Under the pieces are notes generated by a model. It was not told where the DNA came from. It searched no databases and was given only the letters and a program-made list of their open reading frames with translations. From Pedobacter foliorum (GTDB lineage Bacteria > Bacteroidota > Bacteroidia > Sphingobacteriales > Sphingobacteriaceae), in assembly GCF_013266735.1 (NCBI RefSeq), contig NZ_JABSNU010000013.1, positions 1-64,000 on the forward strand: a DNA stretch of 64,000 nucleotides. The letters run 5' to 3'. Below are positions 36,409-45,400 of this stretch, in pieces (position 1 is the stretch's first letter; each line of letters starts with the position of its first letter). A program made the translations under genes and the position numbers.

Positions 36409-37058
36409 CGTGTCGGATTGAGATGAGTTAAACGGAGTTCCAAATTGAGCCCCCTTAATTCGGATGTTCTTGCGCTGACCAGGGTTATGCCTTGTTGCAC
36501 AAAGCTTTTACAGAATTCCAGATGGGACAACATCTGATGATGTAGATTCTGTAGGCGGTTGATCCGCTGGTCATCACTGAGCTCCAGTTGATTGTCTTCC
36601 GTTAGTAGGTAACATTCTTCCATCGCATGGGCACATGAAGCGCGGAGTCTTTGAAAGACCCTGTGCTGGTAGGAGAGCTCCTCAGGATGAAAAGACTTAT
36701 TGTGCGCCACTTCTTCCAGGTACCTGGCGCTTAGGTTCAATGTATGACCTTGGAGCTGAGCGATGTCAGCCAGCAAAGACAAGTTTTTAATTTTGGCACT
36801 TGGATTTTTTAACTGGTTAAAGAACAGTTTGTGGAGATTAAAGTCCCCTTTTTTTAAGGAATTGATGGTGTTGAGCCCATCTTGGATAATGTGGTAGCCT
36901 TGCTTGCCAAAACTAAGGTAAACCTTTAGCCCTGCAACCTGCTGGGCCAGGTATGTCCGTTGGGTCTTTTTTTGTTTAAAGAATTCTGCCCAGGTCTGGG
37001 CTTTGCCGGCTGATCCAATCAGTAGCAGCAGAGAAAAGGTAATAAATATTGATTTCAT
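36405..37058 (-). CDS. TraI-like conjugation protein, paralogue 2
   Basis: A 217-residue exported helical protein with a signal peptide (about residues 1-20, ending GKAQT). It shares GYHIIQDGLNTINSLKKGDFNLH with paralogue 3, and HPEELSYQHRVFQRLRAS and LSDDQRINRLQ with the set. It is more divergent than the other two. Probably a periplasmic component of the mating apparatus; the precise role is not established. Confidence 0.7.
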   Translation of the reverse strand: MKSIFITFSLLLLIGSAGKAQTWAEFFKQKKTQRTYLAQQVAGLKVYLSFGKQGYHIIQDGLNTINSLKKGDFNLHKLFFNQLKNPSAKIKNLSLLADIAQLQGHTLNLSARYLEEVAHNKSFHPEELSYQHRVFQRLRASCAHAMEECYLLTEDNQLELSDDQRINRLQNLHHQMLSHLEFCKSFVQQGITLVSARTSELRGLNLELRLTHLNPTR

Positions 37059-37062
37059 ATGC

Positions 37063-37500
37063 TTAACGGTTTAGGCTTTTTCTGTGTTTTTGTTTTAAAT
37101 GAGCTGGCACCACTCTGGCAGTGAGCCAGCTGCATTGTGGTATATCTGACTGGCTGTTGATCTGCTGATAATCGCAGTCTAGAGTCAGACCCTTGTGGTT
37201 CAGGCAGATGATGCCCATGCTTTTGATCAGGAATCCTTTCTGCGGGTTATAATCCAGGCTGAAATAGCAGTTGATGCTGTATCTCCCATCTATTCCGGCA
37301 TGCTGGCTCACTAAAGAAAGTTTGGGTAGTTTTTTATCTAGCACTTCATGGGTCAGCATCAGGTATTTCAGACTGTCCGAAAGCGTTTTTCCGTCTTTTT
37401 GATAGGTTGCCAGGAATGGTCCATGGTATCCTTTCTGACCAAGCAGGCTTTCCAGGTCTGCTACATGCCTTTTGATTCGTTGATGGGCTTCGATGATCAT
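37063..37500 (-). CDS. Hypothetical protein within the tra operon
   Basis: A 145-residue protein without a signal peptide or membrane helix. A helical N-terminal half (RIKRHVADLESLLGQKGY) is followed by a beta-rich half (RYSINCYFSLDYNPQKGF). Its ATG overlaps the stop of the upstream traI-like gene by four bases, so it is translated from the same mRNA. I do not recognise the family. Confidence 0.65.
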   Translation of the reverse strand: MIIEAHQRIKRHVADLESLLGQKGYHGPFLATYQKDGKTLSDSLKYLMLTHEVLDKKLPKLSLVSQHAGIDGRYSINCYFSLDYNPQKGFLIKSMGIICLNHKGLTLDCDYQQINSQSDIPQCSWLTARVVPAHLKQKHRKSLNR

Positions 37501-38168
37501 TGTAGTCCGTATAGTTGTTTTATTTGGTGCAGGTCGGTCTGTTCCCTAGCCCGGCTAAGGGAAAGACTGATGTTTTGCTGGTTGAAGCTCAGCAGGTCGA
37601 AATACCCTTGATCTGTTTGGGTGGAGACCTGTCGGATGAGTTCCAGTCTGGCGGCGTCGCTCATTCGTGTTTGAAAGGAATCTATCACCAATATCAGCTG
37701 ATCAATCTGCCTGCTGCTTTGCTTTAGGATTCCTGCGTATACTTTTGCCATATATTCCAGCTCCTGGGTCGAGAAATGCGTATCTTTCTTTAGCAGTTGC
37801 CAGGTTTTGCGGTAGGCCCCTACCAGACGGATCTGGCTTGCTCCGATTGATTTCACCTGGTGGTAATAGCTGACGACTTGCTTAACTTTACTCAGCTCTG
37901 CAAAGTATTCCTGGTAAAGGTCTCGCTGCCTTTCGGTCCAGGCTGAAATCTCGCCCAGCTTGCCTTTGCTCATTGCATTTTCCAAGGTTTTCTGTGCATT
38001 TTGTAGCCAGATGGTTTGATTTTGTAAACGTTGGACTTTCAGGTCAATGGCTTTGATAACTTTTTTAACGCCACTTTTGATGACCTGTGCGATGGCCAGC
38101 TGGGCCCGGACAGGTTTTGGTTGTAGCATGACTGTCATTAGCAGGATGGTGATCAGGAATGTTTTCAT
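37497..38168 (-). CDS. TraI-like conjugation protein, paralogue 1
   Basis: A 223-residue exported protein with a signal peptide (about residues 1-22, ending VRAQ). Long amphipathic helices include VKKVIKAIDLKVQRLQNQTIWLQNAQ, whose core (KVQRLQNQTIWLQNAQ) is typical of Bacteroidota TraI. STQELEYMAKVYAGILKQS and RMSDAARLELI follow. It sits directly after traG, the standard place for TraI in these operons. Likely a periplasmic part of the type IV secretion apparatus. Confidence 0.8.
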   Translation of the reverse strand: MKTFLITILLMTVMLQPKPVRAQLAIAQVIKSGVKKVIKAIDLKVQRLQNQTIWLQNAQKTLENAMSKGKLGEISAWTERQRDLYQEYFAELSKVKQVVSYYHQVKSIGASQIRLVGAYRKTWQLLKKDTHFSTQELEYMAKVYAGILKQSSRQIDQLILVIDSFQTRMSDAARLELIRQVSTQTDQGYFDLLSFNQQNISLSLSRAREQTDLHQIKQLYGLQ

Positions 38169-38172
38169 AAGT

Positions 38173-40620
38173 TTAAGTGTTGTTTTTGTCCTTGAGCAGT
38201 GCAGCTATTCCTTTTTCCATACTACCATGTTTTTCAGCAGCAGCACTGACCAGGACTCTTTCCTTGCCCTCGGTAGTGTATGCATAATATTCTTCCGGGC
38301 AGAGTTCATTTTTGTAAACCTTAGTCCTTTGTCCGCCAATGTCAATGAAGATCTCCCTATTCTCTTTATTTACAGAGAGCAGGATCGTTTTGGCCTTGTC
38401 TGATAGTCCCAAGGCATCCTGAATTTTGTCGAATTTGTGAAGGAACTTGCGCATGTCCATCAGAATTTTGATGTCGGCATTGTTGATGATGGCATCTTTG
38501 ATGATCGGGGAGCTGATCAGGTCATCCAGTTCCTGAGTGATGACAATCGGTATTCCATTGAATTTTCGAATGGTTTTAAAGGCATATTTCAGGAATTCTG
38601 CCATTCCGGATTTGGCGATCGCCTGCCATGCTTCGTCTATGGCGAGTACTTTGCGTACTCCGGGAAGGTTGCGCATTTTTGAAATGAACAGCTCCATAAC
38701 AATCAAGGTGACTACAGGAAATAGGATGGGATGATCTTTGATGTTATCCAGCTCTATGACAATAAAAGCTTGCTGCAACAAATCCAGGTTTTCCCTGGCA
38801 TTGAGCAGGTAATCAAATTCACCACCCTGGTAATAAGGACGTAGCACGTACAGGAAATTGTCCAGGTCAAAATCTTTATCTTTCACTTTGTGTTGATGGA
38901 GCAGGCCGGTATACTGGTTTTGCAGGAAATCGTAAAAGGTGTTAAAGCATGGAAATATTCCGGGATCTTTTTTCAATTCATCATAATATCCCTGCAGCGC
39001 ATTGGACAAGGCCACATATTCACTGCGGTTGAAGGGGTCGTGTTCCTGTTTCCATAGCGAGATGAGTAGTGCCTTTAAGCTTTCTTTTTTCTCGGTATCG
39101 AGCAGGCTTCCTTGCGGTAGGTAAAAGGGGTTGAAGCGGATAGGATCGGATTCGGTATAGGTGAAATAATAACCTCCAACCAGTTCGCACAATCCTTTAT
39201 AGCTGCCACCAATGTCAACGGTGAGGCAATGTGCGCCCTGCTGATGTAAACTACTCAGGATATGGTTGATGGTCATGCTCTTACCTCCTCCTGAGCTTCC
39301 GCAGACCAGCATGCCCATATTGGAGGCAATCCCAGAAACTCTGGGTTCATCAAAAAGGTCGACATACACCGGTTTGCCATTTAGTCGGTCACTAAAACGG
39401 ATACCCTGGCTGGCCTTTACGCTTCGGTAGTTACTTTCCAGGTTCAAAAAGCAACAGGCCTGCTCTGCAAAAGTGTCAAAGCTGTCGTTCATTGGAAAAT
39501 CTGCAGCATTTCCGGGAATACCTGCCCACCAGATCTGGGCAGCGCCTACAAGCTCGGGTTTAGCAGCGGCATCCATCTGAGCCAGGGCAGCGCATACCTT
39601 ATTTTTGAGCTCTGGGAGTTCGGTTTTGCGGTCGGTCCAGACCAGGACATTGAAATGTGCTTTTACCGGCAGGCGCTGTTGAATGATGGCTTCATTTAGG
39701 AATTCATTGCTGGCATCCCTGGCAATGGTATTTTCCCGGGAGTACCCCGACAGAGACTGTAGGCGTAGCCGTTTACTTTCAATCTTTTTTAAGGTTGTCT
39801 GGGGATCATCAATAAACACGTACTGATTATAGATGTGGTTGCAGGGCAGCAGCATTCCTAGTGAGCCTGAAAAACCGATGGGGAATTTGGTTTTGTCAGT
39901 AGAAAATTTGTCATAAGTGATTCTTGGTCCGCAAAGGTGGGGCAGGTCGGCAGCATCACCCAGGGTGTAGAGCCGGGCAAACTGGTCACCAATCTGTATC
40001 CCTTCGGCAAAAGAAATGTCCTTATAAAGGAATTCATTCTGGAGTTCAGATAGGCTGCAGTATCGTTCGATTAAGCCCGATTTACGCCGGTAACTTTCCA
40101 GTTCAAGGGTCTTAAGTCTTTTGAGTTTAATCAAACCAGAATCTTCCAGGACGCGCTTGAATTGACTGGCTTTGTCCAGAAATTCTTCAAAAGCTGCTGG
40201 TTTCAGCAGCTCTTGAGGTACAATTGTTTTTTTTAACAGGTTGCAAAACAAGGAGCTGCTTGCTTTTCTGCCAATCGGCTTTTTGCAAAGCATCAGGTAG
40301 CATTCATGCTCCAAGTATTCCCTTCCTTGGAAATGTCTGGCACTGCTTCTGGCTAGAAAGCCGGGATCATCCTGTTGCTCCTGATAAACCCTTTTCAGGA
40401 ACCAATCTTGCTTATGCATTAAGCTATATTCTGGCAGTACTTTGATGGCTTTAATCCAGCTTTGGTGAAATGACTCATATTCTGCATCTGAGAGACTGAA
40501 GATCTCAGGTAGTTCTGCCTGGAATACTAGGGTGATGTCCCCTTGTTTGGAGAGGATGCAGTCGTTTTCTATACCCATGATGGGCAACAGGTCAAAAAGA
40601 TTTGGCGCTTGATTATTCAT
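38173..40620 (-). CDS. traG: Conjugation ATPase TraG (VirB4 type)
   Basis: An 815-residue cytoplasmic ATPase. The Walker A motif is GSSGGGKSM (about residues 438-446) and the Walker B motif is KVLAIDEAWQAI (about 655-666), followed by the VirB4-type RKFNGIPIVITQELDD. The N-terminal half (TraG N-domain) begins MNNQAPNLFDLLPIMGIE. In CTnDOT nomenclature TraG is the VirB4-like motor that powers pilus assembly or DNA transfer, and is not the coupling protein. Its start overlaps the stop of the upstream gene by four bases. Confidence 0.95.
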   Translation of the reverse strand: MNNQAPNLFDLLPIMGIENDCILSKQGDITLVFQAELPEIFSLSDAEYESFHQSWIKAIKVLPEYSLMHKQDWFLKRVYQEQQDDPGFLARSSARHFQGREYLEHECYLMLCKKPIGRKASSSLFCNLLKKTIVPQELLKPAAFEEFLDKASQFKRVLEDSGLIKLKRLKTLELESYRRKSGLIERYCSLSELQNEFLYKDISFAEGIQIGDQFARLYTLGDAADLPHLCGPRITYDKFSTDKTKFPIGFSGSLGMLLPCNHIYNQYVFIDDPQTTLKKIESKRLRLQSLSGYSRENTIARDASNEFLNEAIIQQRLPVKAHFNVLVWTDRKTELPELKNKVCAALAQMDAAAKPELVGAAQIWWAGIPGNAADFPMNDSFDTFAEQACCFLNLESNYRSVKASQGIRFSDRLNGKPVYVDLFDEPRVSGIASNMGMLVCGSSGGGKSMTINHILSSLHQQGAHCLTVDIGGSYKGLCELVGGYYFTYTESDPIRFNPFYLPQGSLLDTEKKESLKALLISLWKQEHDPFNRSEYVALSNALQGYYDELKKDPGIFPCFNTFYDFLQNQYTGLLHQHKVKDKDFDLDNFLYVLRPYYQGGEFDYLLNARENLDLLQQAFIVIELDNIKDHPILFPVVTLIVMELFISKMRNLPGVRKVLAIDEAWQAIAKSGMAEFLKYAFKTIRKFNGIPIVITQELDDLISSPIIKDAIINNADIKILMDMRKFLHKFDKIQDALGLSDKAKTILLSVNKENREIFIDIGGQRTKVYKNELCPEEYYAYTTEGKERVLVSAAAEKHGSMEKGIAALLKDKNNT

Positions 40621-41426
40621 ATGCTTTTTCCTTTCCTGAGCAGCGGCTTGTAAGGCCTTAATTTGGGGCTGATGGCTAAGGCTGCTTCCATTTTTTGTAG
40701 TTTGATCATTTCTTGGTGGGAGAGTTTGCTTAGAGGAATGCCTACTGCCTCTTGGTTCATTTTTATTGGAAAGCGAGACAGTAGCTCGGTGTCTTCCAAG
40801 CCGTAAAGTCGAGCTGCCCCGACCGGATCAAGTAAAATCTCATTGGGAATTTTCAGTTGTACGATTCCCTCCCGAAAGGGCATCAGGACCATTTCCTTGC
40901 TGATCTGCTGTTTGTCTTTGGTGTCAAAGAATAAGTGCAATTTCTCACCATCGGCGCTTAGCTCCAGCTCCTTGATAAGGATACGTTCTGCCGGCTGATC
41001 GACAGCGCGCAATTCCTGCATACGGATGTCAATGATGTAGGTTTTTCCCTGCATTATGATTTTAGGAAGCTCTCCTTTGAGTCTGCGGTCGATGTCCTCA
41101 TCAATCATTAGTATGCCCCAATTGTGGCGGTAGCTGGTTTGATTGAACAGTGCCGGCAGTGCGCTGTCTTTGCCAAATTCCTGTCGCAATACCTCTTTAG
41201 GGATGATGATGCGCTTGAGCTCGGGGCTCAGCTCGTGGATAAGTTGCAAATGAGATTTTGCTGTTTTTTCTACGATGGCATACAGCATGGAATAGAATCC
41301 GCCCTCTTCTTTGAGCTGGGAAAAAGGAATCGTGTTTTCGGGGTAAGCAGCTTGGACAAATTGTTGTTTTTCTGCATCGACATAAAACAGCGACCCATCC
41401 AGGATAATGCGAATGTTGGCTTTCAT
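40617..41426 (-). CDS. Hypothetical conjugation-operon protein
   Basis: A 269-residue soluble protein between traF and traG. No signal peptide or membrane helix is seen. It opens MKANIRIILDGSLFYVDAEK and its C-terminal part contains RFPIKMNQEAVGIPLSKLSH and a basic tail. A similar extra gene occurs at this point in some Sphingobacteria-type tra operons; that statement is from general recall of gene order. Four-base overlaps on both sides imply tight co-translation. Function unknown. Confidence 0.65.
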   Translation of the reverse strand: MKANIRIILDGSLFYVDAEKQQFVQAAYPENTIPFSQLKEEGGFYSMLYAIVEKTAKSHLQLIHELSPELKRIIIPKEVLRQEFGKDSALPALFNQTSYRHNWGILMIDEDIDRRLKGELPKIIMQGKTYIIDIRMQELRAVDQPAERILIKELELSADGEKLHLFFDTKDKQQISKEMVLMPFREGIVQLKIPNEILLDPVGAARLYGLEDTELLSRFPIKMNQEAVGIPLSKLSHQEMIKLQKMEAALAISPKLRPYKPLLRKGKSI

Positions 41427-41752
41427 GAGCAGATTCGGTTTAGGTGCTGAAAATTGGTTCGGCTGTAGTTTTTGATCAGCTTGGGTGTTTTACGGCTGGC
41501 GATGGCTTTCATCATCCCATGTTCTCCATAGGTATTGCTCCAGTGGTAAATTTTTACCGTAAGCAGGGCTCCGGCACCAAGGATAAAGGTCATACAGAGA
41601 TAGGTGTTGAGCCCGGCCAGATACAAGAGAGAAAAAATGACCATGAGCACCAGTATACCTCCTCCAAAATACCAGATGTATTGTGCCTTGAGGCCTTTAA
41701 ATTCAATGCTTTTGTTGATGCCTTTATTGATGGTATAAACGCTGTTATTCAT
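41423..41752 (-). CDS. traF: Conjugation protein TraF (DUF4133)
   Basis: A 109-residue membrane protein from the ATG at 41752, chosen over a longer frame starting at 41854 that would run through the preceding gene. The N-terminus VYTINKGINKSIEFKGLKAQ (20 residues) is the DUF4133 signature. Two membrane helices follow (about 23-45 and 48-68). TraF resembles VirB3 and is thought to help TraG engage the membrane complex. Confidence 0.9.
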   Translation of the reverse strand: MNNSVYTINKGINKSIEFKGLKAQYIWYFGGGILVLMVIFSLLYLAGLNTYLCMTFILGAGALLTVKIYHWSNTYGEHGMMKAIASRKTPKLIKNYSRTNFQHLNRICS

Positions 41753-41762
41753 AATTTTTGTC

Positions 41763-42122
41763 TTAAGGTTTAGTGGTGTTGAGGTATTTTCTGATTTGTT
41801 TGTAAAGCGCGGGGTAGACCAACGAGTCTTTAGATTTTTTTTCATGAAATCCAAGTGCCCGAAAATGAGACTGCATAACCTGATCAGATAGATAATTTCC
41901 TGAGTCAGGATGCCGCTCTCCAGAAGCTAGAGGTAATCCCTGATAACTCCCCTCAGGCGCTCTTGCCTCGCGGTGCTGATAGTCTGGATTAGGCCTGGTG
42001 CTGCCTGTAACTTTTCTTTTAGGTATGGTGGCAGAGTCTTGTTTTTTTGCAAGGGAATGATCAGTTCCCCTTGGTGTTGCGCCAGGTAAGTTTAGGCTTG
42101 TTTTTTTAAATTGCTGTTTCAT
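41763..42122 (-). CDS. Small basic hypothetical protein between traE and traF
   Basis: A 119-residue hydrophilic protein, rich in Lys, Arg, Pro and Ser in its first 80 residues, with a more ordered C-terminal helical region (QVMQSHFRALGFHEKKSKDS). No signal peptide or membrane segment. It starts ten bases after traE and ends ten bases before traF. I do not recognise it; its low complexity makes the call less secure. Confidence 0.55.
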   Translation of the reverse strand: MKQQFKKTSLNLPGATPRGTDHSLAKKQDSATIPKRKVTGSTRPNPDYQHREARAPEGSYQGLPLASGERHPDSGNYLSDQVMQSHFRALGFHEKKSKDSLVYPALYKQIRKYLNTTKP

Positions 42123-42132
42123 GGAAATAGAG

Positions 42133-42462
42133 TCAGACCCCGAAGAAAGATTTAATAATGGTGGCTACTACGACCAGGAAGATACAGCTGCCAAACCAGG
42201 CAGCCGCAACTTTGGAGGTGTCCTGATCGCCACCATTCCATTTTTGGTAAACTTTAACGGCACCGATAAGCCCAACTAGGGCACCAACAGCATACATCAA
42301 TTGTACACCGGATTGGAAATAACTCCTGACTTCAGTGTTTGCTTTTTGAATGCCTGCATTGCCATCTTGAGCGTTACTGGATAAATGGATGATACTCAAC
42401 AGCAGTAGTGCTGTATATTTTTTTAAGTTCAGGTGTTTGCATGGTTTAAATGGTGCTTTCAT
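42133..42462 (-). CDS. traE: Conjugation protein TraE (DUF4134)
   Basis: A 109-residue protein with a signal-type N-terminal helix (about residues 14-31, ending SNAQD). Two membrane helices follow (about 53-72 and 84-105). GIQKANTEVRSYFQSGVQLMYAVGALVGLIGAVKVYQKW, of which the key part is LMYAVGALVGLIGAVKVYQ, is the DUF4134/TraE signature. It resembles VirB2-type pilin-like membrane proteins. About 190 bases with GC-rich hairpins separate it from the upstream gene. Confidence 0.9.
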   Translation of the reverse strand: MKAPFKPCKHLNLKKYTALLLLSIIHLSSNAQDGNAGIQKANTEVRSYFQSGVQLMYAVGALVGLIGAVKVYQKWNGGDQDTSKVAAAWFGSCIFLVVVATIIKSFFGV

Positions 42463-42653
42463 ACGTGCTTGTTTTTGTTAAAGTGAATGGATTTCTGTAG
42501 CCCGGTACCGTCGGGTGCCGGGCGCAGAAACGGCGGCCATCGCGCTGCCTTTTTTCTTGTCTTTGCTATTGCAATTGGCAGGGATGGCGGCCAGGTTTTA
42601 TTTCCCTTATCTCTGCCAAATGGCCGGAGCAGGGAAGGGAAATCCCAGCTCAG

Positions 42654-43118
42654 CTATTGCCATAGTTGCTGGAGTTCGGCTTCATCAGGCGATTGAATTT
42701 GGGCTGAACGGCATTCATTGATGATCATTTTATTGATAGAAGGGTAAAAGGGAGAATCCTTCAGATCCGTATACCCCTGAATAACTTCCCTCAGCTTGTC
42801 TGACAGATTAGCTTCAATGGTTCCGGTTTCCTTCGTGTGGATCTGGACTTTGAGTTCAGCAATCAGGCTTTCAATCCTGTCAAAAGTTTCATCGCCATTT
42901 TGAGGAGCAGTGATCGGTTGATCGGGGATGGCTGGACTGGGCGGTTGATGCTGTTCCTCCAGGATCGGCTCAAAAGGTGCGGATGCAAGTTGTTTTTTGC
43001 CGCTGAGCAGCATCTTGATGTCTTGAGAATAAAACCGGAAGGCAACCCAAGTATAATAAACAAAGACTAGCGCAATAAGGATACTGAAGTACTGAGTCCA
43101 GGTAATGGGGTTTAACAT
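42654..43118 (-). CDS. Membrane-anchored hypothetical protein at head of tra operon
   Basis: A 154-residue protein with one N-terminal membrane helix (about residues 9-28, FSILIALVFVYYTWVAF). A Pro/Gln-rich linker and a helical C-terminal domain follow (IESLIAELKVQIHTKE and beyond). It is the first gene of the minus-strand conjugation run. The position corresponds to small traC/D-like genes of other elements, but I cannot assign it. Confidence 0.55.
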   Translation of the reverse strand: MLNPITWTQYFSILIALVFVYYTWVAFRFYSQDIKMLLSGKKQLASAPFEPILEEQHQPPSPAIPDQPITAPQNGDETFDRIESLIAELKVQIHTKETGTIEANLSDKLREVIQGYTDLKDSPFYPSINKMIINECRSAQIQSPDEAELQQLWQ

Positions 43119-43746
43119 GGCTGTAATTTTTAGTTTTTAAATTTTCAGTCTTACTGCAAGAACAATGGTCTTGCAGTTGCTGATGAAACAAAGGTGGGGA
43201 GCCAGGAGCAGGGCTGGGGATACATAAGAGAAGCTGTATCCGTGCATCCGTTGGTATTCAGTATAATGGATTCTATGGCTATACACCCCATAGCATTTAG
43301 GAATCAGAAAATTACAGGAAAATTAGGTTGGTAATGAAAAGATCAGGAAATAGGAAGGCTGCTTTAACCTGTAAATCTATGGGAGTTTACATTATCTGCC
43401 AAGGGTAGAAAGTTGAAATTATGGAAGACAAAATCATACTTTATTTAAATTTTGCTCAATAATCTTAGGGAATGCCGGTCTTGTATAGGTTATAATTGTG
43501 TGCTGCTGAAATCGCCAGCAGGGCTTTTTTGAAGGAAACCAAAGGCGCCGTAAGTGTATAAAAGCCGTGTTTTACAGAGGTCGCTGGCTTTTAATCAAAA
43601 TAAAATATGGAGATCGTACTTGACCATCAAAATCACTTAATCATTTTGGTTTTTCCGCCCAATTCCCTTTCCCATAAATAAAAACCATTTCATTATTTTG
43701 TGTTTTTATTTCTAGGGCTTACCAGTCAATACGCTATTTTGGTCAA
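43119..43746. other. Gene-free region upstream of the tra operon
   Basis: About 630 bases without a convincing gene on either strand. It should hold the promoter for the tra run. A CTGCTG/CAGCAG hairpin at 43503-43521 is followed by GGCTTTTTT, resembling a plus-strand terminator although no plus-strand gene precedes it, so it may be a leftover of rearrangement. No clear TAnnTTTG promoter was found by eye. Confidence 0.4.
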
Positions 43747-45057
43747 CTACATATCCTCCATGGAAAGACCCAATAGCTGAATCTTGTATTTGGCTAACTC
43801 CTTTTGCAAAGCCTGAACCTTGATTGTTAGTGAATTCAGGTTGATTTTTTTTGGATTACGTTTAATCTCCGCTACGATAGCTGTCTTATCAAGATCATTA
43901 ACGGCAATCAAGTCAATTTCGTTTTGACCTTTATTATCCCAATAACTACCTATTGCAGTGATTCTTGTACTTTCAGTCAACTTTTCTTTAAAATATTTTT
44001 CTAGGATCAAACCACTATACTGTTCATAGTTTTGAATTATATACTCCCGGAGTAGTTCATGTTTTCCCAATTCAAGCATGGACTGGTTTGGATAGATAAA
44101 TCTGAACCAAAACCGCAGATAATTGTCACTGATACTCCATCGTGTTTTTCTACTCTCAGGTTTTGCAAACATAGGCTTGTTTTTACTAATCATAGAATAT
44201 TCCTTTTCCAGATTAACTAAATATGCTCCAGTATTCTTCCCGACAATCGAATCCATCTCAGTTTGAGTTGTCTTTCCTGATGCAATCAATTGGAGTATTG
44301 AAAAATAGGTGCCATATTCCCTGCCAAATTCTGACACAAGCAGATCTTTCCCTTCTGAAAGAAAAGGAGAGTCGCGACGAGTAACCAGATCAAATATTCG
44401 CACTTTTGTTGTCGCTCCGGCTTCCATAAGCAATGTTATGTACTTGGCTACTCCGCCAGTAATGGCGTACATACATAGCAGATCTTCTGATGTATATTTT
44501 GGGTTGTAATCTATTAAAACCTCCTTTATTGTACTTACAGAGAAGGGTTGGAGTATGATTTTAGAAGTTAAACGACCAAATAATGGTTCTTTTCGATCTT
44601 CGAAGATTCTCAGCATCATAGAATAAATAGAACCACATGCAATGAAATTAATTTTTGCTTTGTCTTTGTGTTTATCCCAAAGGTGCTGGATGTCGCTGAA
44701 AATAGCAGAATTGACATAATCAAATTCCTGGAATTCGTCAATGATTAAGGTATAGTGTTGGTTGGTCGAGTAGATTAACAGTTGTTCGAAAATATCCTTA
44801 AACGTTGTAATTGTCCCGAATATTTGTATCCCTAAGGCCTCTTGAGCCTCTTTCTGAAATTGAGCACACAGTAGCTGCTCATTTTTTCGGGAAACAAATA
44901 AATACAAATAACGCTGGTTTTTAACAGATTCCAGTAAAAGTGAGGTTTTTCCAATCCGCCTGCGACCCACCATTACCGTAAAACAGGCCGTCTTTTTGGA
45001 TTGTCCTTCGTTGATTTGGAGTATTTCAAGTTCCTTCTTTCTGCCGTAGAATTTCAT
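43747..45057 (-). CDS. AAA ATPase with DUF234-type nuclease-like C-terminus
   Basis: A 436-residue protein. The N-terminal ATPase (about residues 1-220) opens FYGRKKELEIL, with Walker A GRRRIGKTSLL (about 31-41) and Walker B LIIDEFQEF (about 104-112). The C-terminal DUF234 region (about 310-425) contains NEIDLIAVN and IVAEIKRN, the D and E-x-K residues of a PD-(D/E)XK nuclease fold. This class is widespread in bacteria and archaea; roles in mobile elements or defence are suspected but unproven. It is monocistronic, flanked by noncoding DNA on both sides. Confidence 0.85.
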   Translation of the reverse strand: MKFYGRKKELEILQINEGQSKKTACFTVMVGRRRIGKTSLLLESVKNQRYLYLFVSRKNEQLLCAQFQKEAQEALGIQIFGTITTFKDIFEQLLIYSTNQHYTLIIDEFQEFDYVNSAIFSDIQHLWDKHKDKAKINFIACGSIYSMMLRIFEDRKEPLFGRLTSKIILQPFSVSTIKEVLIDYNPKYTSEDLLCMYAITGGVAKYITLLMEAGATTKVRIFDLVTRRDSPFLSEGKDLLVSEFGREYGTYFSILQLIASGKTTQTEMDSIVGKNTGAYLVNLEKEYSMISKNKPMFAKPESRKTRWSISDNYLRFWFRFIYPNQSMLELGKHELLREYIIQNYEQYSGLILEKYFKEKLTESTRITAIGSYWDNKGQNEIDLIAVNDLDKTAIVAEIKRNPKKINLNSLTIKVQALQKELAKYKIQLLGLSMEDM

Positions 45058-45190
45058 ACTGTATTATTTTAACAGCCATTATCTTAATGGTCATTACAAA
45101 AATAGCAATTTTAATAACATTATGAGATATTGCGAAATTTCCCTCATTCTCTAATGTGAAAATAAATAGGGAACGGCGGAACCTTTATAA

Positions 45191-45337
45191 TTTTTCAAAA
45201 GCTTACATCATTATACACAATGGGAGAACCTATGGTATTTTGTATATAATGGTGCCACATTTGCCAAAAAGAGGCAATTTAAATATAAAAATATTGAAGG
45301 CCGGGGCTATAGGCTTGTTTTCAATGTCAATGAGTAA
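45191..45337 (+). other. Start-less protein-like open stretch (possible remnant)
   Basis: A frame open for 48 codons with no start codon. It contains WENLWYFVYNGATFAKKRQ and ends IEGRGYRLVFNVNE, more protein-like than the overlapping 61-codon ORF in the next frame. The remaining 45058-45400 is AT-rich with no clear gene. It may be the tail of a decayed gene. Confidence 0.2.
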
Positions 45338-45400
45338 TTAAGCTATGAATATGAGATGTTACTTTACAAAAGTTTCAAAATTATGCTCCTAAATAAGTGC

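Noticed and set aside
41753..41854. N-terminal extension of TraF
   Set aside because: It overlaps the preceding gene in another frame and is not part of the DUF4133 domain.
45156..45341. 61-codon plus-strand ORF
   Set aside because: A start-less alternative frame in the same DNA looks more protein-like, and no context supports either as an active gene.
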